From: an uncultured Latescibacterota bacterium | Lineage (GTDB): Bacteria > Latescibacterota > UBA2968 > UBA8231 | DNA: 64,000 bases | Assembly: GCA_951813615.1 (NCBI GenBank) | Contig: OX638377.1 | Coordinates: 3,162,001-3,226,000 of the forward strand | Direction: 5' to 3' | In this document: positions 27,178 through 34,717 of the stretch, one piece after another | Position numbering within the stretch: the first letter of the stretch is position 1 | How the letters are laid out: every line of letters begins with the position of its first letter | Notes under the pieces: model-generated | Told to the model about the DNA's origin: nothing | Seen by the model: only the letters and a program-made list of their open reading frames with translations | Database searches by the model: none | Translations under genes and position numbers: made by a program

Positions 27178-28767
27178 CTATTCAACTTCCAGACGTTGCA
27201 GGTGTTTGGTGGCTTCTACGACCTCTGCATCGTCAAGTATTGTTCGTTCAATCGTCACGTTTTCAGTGAGTCCATCAGGTCCCTCCACTGTTACCTCAAG
27301 CGTCTGATTCCGGTTGTATTTGTAGGTAACATGAATCGGTGTTCCCGCGGGCATACCAGAAGGTAGTGGAAGAGGGCATTCAGCCAACGTGTAATCTTTA
27401 AATTTGAGGTCATTGGTCTCTTCCTGATCTTGTTCAAGCCCCTGAATGACCTCCACATTTACCGCAGTCTGGTTATCAAACATTGTTGCAAACTGACGTT
27501 TTTCCTCGCAAGGAACTGGAGTCATTTTGGGAATAATCACCTCGATGTAGGTTCCGCGGAGCACGGTCCCGAGATTATGGGTGGCACCATCAACCACCGT
27601 TACTTTGGGGACTCCATCAGGGCCGATGAACCGATCAACGACAGCATCCGGGATATCCTCTGTTGCGGCTGTGTCTGAAGTTCCACTCGTCACCTCCTCA
27701 ATCTGGCGTAGCGTTCCCTGAATCGCTGCGCCGAGTGCTACCACATCATCCGGATTGACCTCCTGTGGGTTGATCTCTTTACCACTGATCTTGGCAATCA
27801 TCTCTTGAATCATCGGCATCCGGGTTGACCCGCCCACCAACAGTACCGTGTCAATATCATCCCATGTCTTTTTCCCTTCATCAAGTACCACATCGCACGT
27901 AATTTCGCATTTTTCGACAAGAGGGTTGGTCAGTTCCTCGAACTTTTCGCGCGTCAACTCAATGTTGCTACTCTTGCCATTATAGTTTAACATGATTCGT
28001 GCCTTCTGCCGTTGGGATAAAGATTCCTTTGCTTCAATCGCTCTCAGTTGGAGATCTTGATACGCTTGAAGGTCACCATCCAACGGATTTTCGCCGTGTT
28101 CATTCTCAAACACTTCGGCGGCATACGTGATTATTGCATCATCCCAATCCTTCCCCCCAAGTCTGTGGTCGCCGTTTGTTGCGATCATCTCTATCTTGGA
28201 TCCAGAAACCCTCATGATGGTTACGTCAAACGTCCCACCCCCAAGGTCAAATACGAACACATTCTGGTCATTGCCCAACTGATCGAGCCCGTAGGCGAGT
28301 GCCGCCGCAGTCGGTTCATTAACCACCTGCAAGACGTTCAATCCCGCAATTTTACCGGCGTTGCGCGTCGCTTCACGCTCTGCGTCATGAAAATAAGCGG
28401 GGACCGTGATGACCGCATCGGTGATCTCAGTATTAAGATAACTCTCGGCATCCTGTTTAAGTTTTTGCAAAATCAGCGCGGAGAGTTCTTCAGCCGAATA
28501 CTTCTTACCATCAAATTCGCGGAAGTACTCCTCTTTGGATTTGCCTATATCCCGTTTGACGAACTCAACGATCTTATCTGGCTCTGCTCTCGCGAGCTGT
28601 TTGGCAACTTTCCCAACGGTGATGCGACCATCATCCTCAAATATAATCACGGATGGCGTAATTCGATCACTTTCCGCGTTTGGAACGATCTCCGGCTGGC
28701 CATATTCGTTGACATGCGCGATCGCGGAGAATGTCGTCCCTAGATCAATTCCAACAACTTTACCCAT
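27178..28767 (-). CDS. Hsp70 (DnaK-like) chaperone, short form
   Basis: This 529-residue protein has the Hsp70 ATPase signatures VVGIDLGTTFSAIAHV, VFDLGGGTFDVTIMRV, VVNEPTAAALAYG and VLLVGGSTRMP. A beta substrate-binding region follows (~370-529), ending ATKHLQRLEVE, without the usual ~100-residue helical lid and linker sequence. It is shorter than housekeeping DnaK (~630). Its start overlaps the GrpE-like stop by 8 nt. It is best seen as a specialised paralog serving this cluster rather than the cell's main DnaK. Confidence 0.93.
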   Translation of the reverse strand: MGKVVGIDLGTTFSAIAHVNEYGQPEIVPNAESDRITPSVIIFEDDGRITVGKVAKQLARAEPDKIVEFVKRDIGKSKEEYFREFDGKKYSAEELSALILQKLKQDAESYLNTEITDAVITVPAYFHDAEREATRNAGKIAGLNVLQVVNEPTAAALAYGLDQLGNDQNVFVFDLGGGTFDVTIMRVSGSKIEMIATNGDHRLGGKDWDDAIITYAAEVFENEHGENPLDGDLQAYQDLQLRAIEAKESLSQRQKARIMLNYNGKSSNIELTREKFEELTNPLVEKCEITCDVVLDEGKKTWDDIDTVLLVGGSTRMPMIQEMIAKISGKEINPQEVNPDDVVALGAAIQGTLRQIEEVTSGTSDTAATEDIPDAVVDRFIGPDGVPKVTVVDGATHNLGTVLRGTYIEVIIPKMTPVPCEEKRQFATMFDNQTAVNVEVIQGLEQDQEETNDLKFKDYTLAECPLPLPSGMPAGTPIHVTYKYNRNQTLEVTVEGPDGLTENVTIERTILDDAEVVEATKHLQRLEVE

Positions 28768-29644
28768 CTCTTTCCTCTCCTTTTTCGGTTGGGGATGGCG
28801 TATATCGAAAAATGGTCACCTCTTCTGGACGGAATATCTTGTCTCGCCAGTAGAATCCGATTTTGTGGACTTCTGCTACTTTTCCATCCTGCTCAGGGAT
28901 ATCAGTAGGTTTTGTGTCGAGCGTTTTGTGCAATTTCCGATCTAACATCTCCAGATGTTCCTCGTATGGAGTCACATCCAGACGGTACAAAATTTCTTCT
29001 AATTCGAAGCCCATATTCTCCAGATTTTTCTGAAATTGAGACAGGTCATCAGAACGAATATCCTCTCTTTCATTGAGAATATCATCGAGCTGTGATCCAA
29101 TCAGTTTAAAGCTGTCGTAAAACCCAATCAAATTTTGGATAATCGGCTTGTGAATAGCCTCAAGCAAGAAATTTTCCTTGTACTCTTTCATTTCGCGATG
29201 GATCGCGTCAAACATCTTATTCTGATTCGCGTTACGAGCAATCTGTCCTTCAAACAGTTGCCGTAACCCGGACAAGCTCTGATTTACCTCTGCCAGCGAG
29301 TCTGTTTGTAGTTGCTGCAACTCCACTATGTTCTGATTTACCTCTGCCAGCAAGTCTGTTTGTAATGCCGGCAGCTCGTCCTCTTCGGGCGGGCTTTCAC
29401 CACCATCGCTGTCGTTCTCTACCTGTGAATCTGAACTTGTATTCAGCTTATCCTCTGAAGAAGTACCATCTTTTGATGCCGCAGGCTCACCATCTGGGCC
29501 TTGTTGATCCATTACCTCATCTTCGGGTATTTCGGCCGAGCTTTCTACGCTATCACTGTCGTTCTCTCCTAGGGAATCTGAGACAGTATCCGAAGTGGCC
29601 TCTGACGTTGCTTCATCGGATTTTCTTTTTTTTCCAAACATCAT
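28760..29644 (-). CDS. GrpE-like nucleotide exchange factor with long acidic N-terminus
   Basis: Of 294 residues, the first ~110 are Ser/Glu/Asp-rich and low complexity (DSDSVESSAEIPEDEV). A long helix region (~115-215) and a C-terminal beta part (EVHKIGFYWRDKIFRPEEV) match the GrpE pattern of coiled coil plus beta wing. GrpE exchanges ADP on Hsp70. Placement between two Hsp70 genes supports the call. The start at ATG 29644 has AAAGGAGG 6 nt upstream; the extension to 29734 overlaps the upstream gene. The acidic N-terminus is unlike housekeeping GrpE. Confidence 0.82.
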   Translation of the reverse strand: MMFGKKRKSDEATSEATSDTVSDSLGENDSDSVESSAEIPEDEVMDQQGPDGEPAASKDGTSSEDKLNTSSDSQVENDSDGGESPPEEDELPALQTDLLAEVNQNIVELQQLQTDSLAEVNQSLSGLRQLFEGQIARNANQNKMFDAIHREMKEYKENFLLEAIHKPIIQNLIGFYDSFKLIGSQLDDILNEREDIRSDDLSQFQKNLENMGFELEEILYRLDVTPYEEHLEMLDRKLHKTLDTKPTDIPEQDGKVAEVHKIGFYWRDKIFRPEEVTIFRYTPSPTEKGEERDG

Positions 29645-29700
29645 CGTAACCTCCTTTATCAAAGATAAATGGGAAAGGTAAACAGAGATTCTCAGATAAA

Positions 29701-31779
29701 CTACAGTCTTGTCAGTCCACCACCGCCACCCCACGAAGATTCCGTGACGAGGCGACTTGCAATGGTGGTAAAAGTTGATTCAAGCTGAACACTCTCCTCT
29801 ACGAAATAGTAGTCCTTGGGTGTTGACGCAACCTGCTTGAGATAGTCACTATCGACACCATTACCGACACCAATTGTAATCATTTGGATGCCTTGCTGTT
29901 TTGCGAGTTCAGCTTCTCGTTTCGTATTATTTGAGTTATTGGGCATACCATCGGTTAATAGAACGAGCACATTCTCATTCTCGCCATTGACTAACACCTG
30001 ATCTCGCGTAAGGGCGATTGCCCCGGCCATTGGCGTGCCACCTTCGGCATCCAAGCTTTCAATTGCCCGGCGGAGTTTCTTAAAATCTTGTGTGAGTCCC
30101 ATCTGAATATGAGCATCGGGATTTCCAAAACTTACAAGCCCTACATGAGCACTTGGGCCGATATCATCGAGGAATTGAACTCCGGCTTTTTTAGCATCCC
30201 TGATTTCCCGGCCCTCCATGCTTCCCGAGCAGTCAATGACCAAGGCGATATCCATCGGCACAGGCGCGGGAGCAACGAGGCTTTCCCAATCAATATCCTC
30301 TTCCTTCTTCCGCTTAGGAAGTACTCTTCCAGAAAGCACATCCTCGGCTTCGACATCAATCACGCCACTCGCGTCATATTTGAAAGCGACTTTGAGGCGC
30401 GTCTCTCCAGCAGGGCGTGGTGGGATATCGTAGAATTCGTAAGCGTCGCGCACAGGGCAATAGCGCGGATCTGGAATTTCTCCCTGTACCACAATCACAT
30501 CAAACTCCGTCTGATCGGGGCTTGTGGTCTCATAGTTGTCACGGCTAATCTCGCAGGGGATGTTGGTATTCTTTTCGATAATCGTGCTGTTGATTAAGTC
30601 TCCGATTTCGTCCAAGACAACTATCCCAAGGCTATGGGAGCAAACATCGCTAATCCTCATGATACCACCCGCAATTGGTGCAGGCCCTGCTCCAATGAAT
30701 CGGCGTTCTTCTGTCTGTTCGGATTGAATAAGTGCGCCCATTCCTGCGGCACCTACTGCCACAGCTTCATCGGGATTGACTGAAGTATCCGGTGGATTTC
30801 CAAAGTGTTGGGCCAACATGTCTTGAATCATCGGCAGGCGCGTGGAACCACCGACTAGAAGGGCCGTGTCAATCTGCTCCGGCATCAAATTCGCGTCTTT
30901 CAATACGACATCTACGCAGCTTTTGCATCTTTCGACCAGATTAGATGTCAGTTCCTCAAACTTTTCGCGTGTCAACTCAACGCGACTACTCTTGCCGTTA
31001 TAGTTGCAAATAATTAGTGCCTTCTGCCGTTGGGATAAAGATTCCTTCGCACTAATTGCATTCAGTTGGAGATCTTGATATGTATGAAGGTCCTGCAACG
31101 GATCTTCGCCGTGTTCACTCTTAAACATTTCAGCGACATACACGATTATTGCGTCGTCCCAATCCTTGCCACCGAGCCGATGATCACCGTTAGTCGCTAA
31201 AATTTTCATCTCCTGGCCATCAACTTCCATGATGGTCACATCGAAGGTGCCACCGCCAAGGTCAAAGACTAAAACCCTCGACTTACCACCGCTCTGGTTC
31301 ATGCCGTAAGCGATAGCAGCAGCCGTTGGTTCATTGATGATGCGGTGAACCTTAAGCCCAGCGATTTCCCCAGCACGAATAGTCGCTTGACGTTCCGCGT
31401 CATTGAAGTAGGCAGGGACCGTAATAACAGCATCGGTAACACTGGTACCAAGTTCGGCTTCGGCATCCTGCTTGAGGGCCTTGAGAATCTCAGCGGAGAG
31501 TTCTTCGGCTGAGTACTGCTTCTCATTGAATTCGCGGAAGAACTCCTCCTTGGATTTGCCTATCTCGCGTTTGACGAACTCAACAGTCTGTTCAGGTACC
31601 GCTGGGGCGTTCTGCTTCGCATATTTCCCGACGAAAAATTCGCCATCCTCGAAGAGGAGGACACTCGGTGTTAGGCGATCACCTGTCTCGTTGGGAATGA
31701 GTTTAGGGGTCTGGTTGTCGTCAATATGCGCAACAGCAGAAAATGTGGTTCCTAAATCAATCCCGATTATTTTGGACAT
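29701..31779 (-). CDS. Hsp70-VWA fusion protein
   Basis: This is a 692-residue protein. Residues 1-~385 are a full Hsp70 ATPase domain (IIGIDLGTTFSAVAHI, VFDLGGGTFDVTIMEV, IINEPTAAAIAYG, LLVGGSTRLPMI). Residues ~385-500 resemble the Hsp70 beta substrate domain (CSHSLGIVVLDEIGD, GVIDVEAEDVLSG). From ~509 to the end lies a VWA domain with an intact MIDAS: MDIALVIDCSGSM, EGGTPMAGAI and VLLTDGMPN. VWA replaces the lid. Such a protein could use ATP cycling to control metal-dependent binding of a partner. It heads the chaperone part of the cluster and is followed by the GrpE-like gene. Confidence 0.93.
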   Translation of the reverse strand: MSKIIGIDLGTTFSAVAHIDDNQTPKLIPNETGDRLTPSVLLFEDGEFFVGKYAKQNAPAVPEQTVEFVKREIGKSKEEFFREFNEKQYSAEELSAEILKALKQDAEAELGTSVTDAVITVPAYFNDAERQATIRAGEIAGLKVHRIINEPTAAAIAYGMNQSGGKSRVLVFDLGGGTFDVTIMEVDGQEMKILATNGDHRLGGKDWDDAIIVYVAEMFKSEHGEDPLQDLHTYQDLQLNAISAKESLSQRQKALIICNYNGKSSRVELTREKFEELTSNLVERCKSCVDVVLKDANLMPEQIDTALLVGGSTRLPMIQDMLAQHFGNPPDTSVNPDEAVAVGAAGMGALIQSEQTEERRFIGAGPAPIAGGIMRISDVCSHSLGIVVLDEIGDLINSTIIEKNTNIPCEISRDNYETTSPDQTEFDVIVVQGEIPDPRYCPVRDAYEFYDIPPRPAGETRLKVAFKYDASGVIDVEAEDVLSGRVLPKRKKEEDIDWESLVAPAPVPMDIALVIDCSGSMEGREIRDAKKAGVQFLDDIGPSAHVGLVSFGNPDAHIQMGLTQDFKKLRRAIESLDAEGGTPMAGAIALTRDQVLVNGENENVLVLLTDGMPNNSNNTKREAELAKQQGIQMITIGVGNGVDSDYLKQVASTPKDYYFVEESVQLESTFTTIASRLVTESSWGGGGGLTRL

Positions 31780-31868
31780 TTAGATTTTCTCCTTACGTAA
31801 CACAGCATCGTGTATCGACGTAGCGCCATTCTTATCCTGTACGTTGATCGCGAAGCCATGATTGATAA

Positions 31869-32702
31869 TCAAGGCTTGTTCCGAAACCTCTTTGCTCTTT
31901 TATCTAGGGCCTGAAACAACTGGCGACTGGATCGTTTGTATTCGTATATTGAAAAAGATTCTACTGCTTTTTCTCCATCAAATTCGGCGGATGCATCTAT
32001 TTTGATTAACTTTGCTTTCAAGGCAGAATTTAAATCGGAAATATTCGAAACTTCGTTGATCATATCGATTAGGTCATTCGTCGGAATAGTAATACTTCCG
32101 TTAGAGTCTGTGCGGTACGTCGTACCTTTATCGAATTGCGGAAGGAAGACTGAGACAGGGTGATTGCGAATATTTATAGGGTTATCCAGTCTCGCCGGCA
32201 AGGTTTTCCAACTCGTACTTTTTGTTTCTGTCCCGCTGTAATTACTAAACAACAAAATCGATAGTACGAAATCGGACGCAACACCAATAAGAATTGGTTT
32301 TTTATTCTCTTTCAAAAACTCTCTGTACTCGATATCTACTCGATCCGGAAAGAGTGCCGCATAGGCAAACCAAGACTCCACAAGAGCACTTAATAAAAGA
32401 GGCACGGAACTGTTAGGAGCCTGTTCCCATCTATATCTCGTAATTGATCGCTGTCGTTTCTGGTAATAGGATTGATATTGCAAACGGAGACTGAGCCCAT
32501 CACTCGTTGGAGTTGGTATTACGGCCAGTTTGATCTCTTTTTTGTTTAAGTCTGTCCTTCGTGTTTCTGGAGTTGTTTTGACTTCTTTCTTTTCCATTGA
32601 AAGGGGAATTATTACTGCACAACCCGTCAAGCTACATGCCATTATAACAATGCCCCCCAGAAGCCCAAGGTGCTTTAGAGTCGCTAATAAAACCTTTCTC
32701 AT
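31869..32702 (-). CDS. Predicted lipoprotein, function unknown
   Basis: This 277-residue protein starts at ATG 32702 with a GGGAG site. The signal sequence MRKVLLATLKHLGLLGGIVI leads to lipobox S-L-T-G-C with Cys at residue 28. The mature protein is mixed alpha/beta with a second hydrophobic stretch near the middle (PILIGVASDFVLSILLFSN). The C-terminus is basic (RSSRQLFQALDKRAKRFRNK). An upstream in-frame ATG at 32735 would put 11 polar residues before the signal, which is less likely. It may be the outer- or inner-membrane receptor part of the cluster. Confidence 0.8.
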   Translation of the reverse strand: MRKVLLATLKHLGLLGGIVIMACSLTGCAVIIPLSMEKKEVKTTPETRRTDLNKKEIKLAVIPTPTSDGLSLRLQYQSYYQKRQRSITRYRWEQAPNSSVPLLLSALVESWFAYAALFPDRVDIEYREFLKENKKPILIGVASDFVLSILLFSNYSGTETKSTSWKTLPARLDNPINIRNHPVSVFLPQFDKGTTYRTDSNGSITIPTNDLIDMINEVSNISDLNSALKAKLIKIDASAEFDGEKAVESFSIYEYKRSSRQLFQALDKRAKRFRNKP

Positions 32703-32771
32703 CTCACTGCTCTCCCTTTGCTTCTCGTTGCTCATCGCAGGATTGCATAACGTCAGTTAGGTAATTCTTCT

Positions 32772-33125
32772 CTACAAGAGAAGTAGATACACTGCGGCAG
32801 CCGCTGCAGACATCCGTCCACCGTCCTCAACAGTAGCAATAGGATCGTCAAACCCTCCCTTCCGTCCCTCATAAACCTCATTACCGTCAACAGTAGCAAT
32901 AGGATCGCTAAACATTCCCTTTCGTCCTTTATAGACCTCGTTACCGTCAACAGTAGCAATAGGATCGTCAAACCCTCCCTTCCGTCCCTCATAAATCTCG
33001 TTACCGTCAACAGTAGCAATAGGATCGTCAAACCCTCCCTTTGGATAGGTAAACACCTCGCTTTGCTCCACTATTAGAATAGGATTATCAAACCAACCCT
33101 TTTGACCTCGATAAACTTTAGCCAT
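32772..33125 (-). CDS. Protein of 20-residue beta-type tandem repeats
   Basis: This 117-residue protein is built of four full copies and one diverged copy of a 20-residue unit, GGFDDPIATVDGNEVYEGRK. The final ~15 residues are hydrophobic (SAAAAAVYLLLL). The DNA repeats with an exact 60-bp period and is nearly identical between copies. The alternation of 'IATVDGN' and 'VYEGRKG' strands suggests a small beta solenoid or flower-like fold, but I do not know the family for certain. A strong AGGAGG precedes the start. It is the first gene of the long minus-strand cluster. Confidence 0.8.
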   Translation of the reverse strand: MAKVYRGQKGWFDNPILIVEQSEVFTYPKGGFDDPIATVDGNEIYEGRKGGFDDPIATVDGNEVYKGRKGMFSDPIATVDGNEVYEGRKGGFDDPIATVEDGGRMSAAAAAVYLLLL

Positions 33126-33174
33126 TATTGCTAATACCTCCTTTTAACGTAAGTTTGGGTTAAGCGGCTTCCAC

Positions 33175-33532
33175 TAAGAGTATTTCTTACCCATCGAATA
33201 GAGTTGGTACGATGGCCGAGTATACCATTGAAACAGCTATACATTTTGACATCCTGCTCTTTGGCTTCGTGCTTTCCTGCGATCATGGCTTACATAATCA
33301 GAGACACCTATGAGTCCTAAAAGGCAGCCATAGAATCCCTTAAGCTTTAAAAAATAAGGCCTATGTATGACCTACATGTGATCTGCAAACCTGTTTCCGT
33401 GATTTTATTATGATTTTTGTCCAATACGATATGATTGGCTCCGCTTAGACCTACCGCGTCTTGAATCCGGTTGTATTATTTAACATGAGTTCGGGTTAAG
33501 CGACCTTCTAACTGAAGTCGTGCTTCCGCTTA
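33175..33532. repeat. ~350-bp direct repeat, copy A
   Basis: This stretch begins TAAGAGTATTTCTTACCCAT and ends GAAGTCGTGCTTCCGCTTA. It recurs almost unchanged at 35960-36303, apart from a few substitutions and a 14-bp segment present only here (near TTGACATCCTGCTC). No gene is seen in it. Both copies lie just upstream of a minus-strand gene start (33125 and 35861), so a shared promoter or leader region is likely. The interval 33126-33586 holds nothing else. Confidence 0.92.
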
Positions 33533-33586
33533 TCTGAACATCCATCTGAGCACCAAACTTCAGTGTGTACACGGACCGGCATCCAC

Positions 33587-33775
33587 ATCGGCCCCTTGCT
33601 CGGATAAGCTGAGGGGTGGTGGACTCAAGCCCTGTATATGCAACAGGGCCGAGGTCATGGCGCAGCTAGCAAACACCCGCTGCGCCATGACCTCGGCCCC
33701 GATCTTCAGAGACAATACAGTCAGGCCCTCTGCCTTATCTCTCCATGTACGTCCAAGCTCGCCGTCAAAAGCTAA
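33587..33775 (-). pseudogene. Remnant of the trypsin-FHA gene and its leader
   Basis: CGGCCCCTTGCTCGGATAAG and the ~150 bases after it match the coding region of the degenerate protease at about 20530-20690. The match then jumps, after a deletion of roughly 200 bases, to the 5' leader of the same gene (CTCTCCATGTACGTCCAAGC versus CTCTCCGTGTACGTTCAAGC near 20890-20911). It ends at the IS insertion point. No open frame is kept. It shows that an ankyrin-protease gene order once existed here as it does near 20.9 kb. Confidence 0.85.
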
Positions 33776-34717
33776 GAGCCTATACGAAAATTATGTTAAT
33801 CGGTCGACGATCCGAAAAATGATGAGCACCGAAGCTACGTGAATTAATGCTTGGTAATGGGTACTTTTTTTCTCCCATCGGATCAGCAGTCGGCGGAACC
33901 GATTATGCCAAGCATGGGTTCGTTCGACGACCCATCGCCGCGCCGGATGCTTCTTTTTGACGGGCCTCTTGGCCCTTTCGGCTTCACTCTTGGCTACGTG
34001 TAGATGATAGTCGCGTTCCTCGACTCCTTCGATGACATCGTCGTAGTTATAGCCTTGGTCCAGACACAGATGATGCAAACGATAGACGACTTTCTCCGGC
34101 CTTTTCACCACGAGGCCATCCAACGTCGCCAGCGCGACCGTTTTGTCATGCGTATTCGCGCCGGTTATTTCCACCGCCAGCGGCGCACCACGCTGGTCGG
34201 TCAACACCGACCGTTTGGTGCCCGTTTTACTCCGATCCACCGGGGAAGGACCCGTCGCTTCGCCGCCCAACGGCGCTTTGGTAATCACCCCGTCGAGGGC
34301 TTGCCATTTCCACGCAATGCCCACCTGCGTATCATAGTAGTGCAGCAGGGTTTGCCAAGCGTGGAGAAACACGCCTTGTTGAACCCAGTGTCGAAACCGG
34401 CCATGCACGGTCGATCCGGGGGCGTAGGTTTCCCGCGGAATAACCTGCCATTGACAGCCGCTGCGTAACACAAAGATAATGGCGTCGAAAAGGACGCGAT
34501 TGGGCGTGGACGGACGCCCGACGGTGCCGGGTGGTTTGTCCGGCCCCAGAATCGGGGCAATCAAATCCCACAACGCATCCGGGGTACGCCAGATCGTATC
34601 CAGCGAATCGGTCTTGGTGGCCATGGCTTTCCTCCTCTTGGTTGAGGGCAAATGATACGGAAAGCGTAGGTCGCCAAGACCTTGTTATCAACTGGAAAGC
34701 AATTTTCGTATAGGCTC
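33776..34717 (-). mobile_element. IS5-family insertion sequence, complete (942 bp)
   Basis: Terminal inverted repeats GAGCCTATACGAAAATT (33776) and its complement (ending 34717) bound one transposase gene. A 3-bp target duplication TAA flanks it (33773-33775 and 34718-34720), as expected for IS5-family members with TNA targets. The uninterrupted version of the target, GCTAAGAAGG, is present in the paralogous copy at about 20930-20940, which fixes the ends exactly. Confidence 0.95.
33791..34624 (-). CDS. IS5-family transposase
   Basis: This 277-residue DDE transposase carries the N-terminal DUF4096-type region (LDTIWRTPDALWDLIAPILG, FDAIIFVLRSGCQWQVIP) followed by the catalytic core. Conserved acidic residues are visible in KWQALDGVITKAP, HLCLDQGYNYDDV and RRWVVERTHAWHNRFRRLL. 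The start is ATG 34624 with AGGAGGAAAGCC; the frame extended to 34651 adds nine residues. It has no frameshift and the element has both ends, so it may be active. Confidence 0.95.
   Translation of the reverse strand: MATKTDSLDTIWRTPDALWDLIAPILGPDKPPGTVGRPSTPNRVLFDAIIFVLRSGCQWQVIPRETYAPGSTVHGRFRHWVQQGVFLHAWQTLLHYYDTQVGIAWKWQALDGVITKAPLGGEATGPSPVDRSKTGTKRSVLTDQRGAPLAVEITGANTHDKTVALATLDGLVVKRPEKVVYRLHHLCLDQGYNYDDVIEGVEERDYHLHVAKSEAERAKRPVKKKHPARRWVVERTHAWHNRFRRLLIRWEKKSTHYQALIHVASVLIIFRIVDRLT

Noticed and set aside
28048..28743. Plus-strand 231-residue open frame opposite Hsp70
   Set aside because: It is wholly antisense to the conserved Hsp70 ATPase domain, and such shadow frames are common opposite dnaK-type genes.
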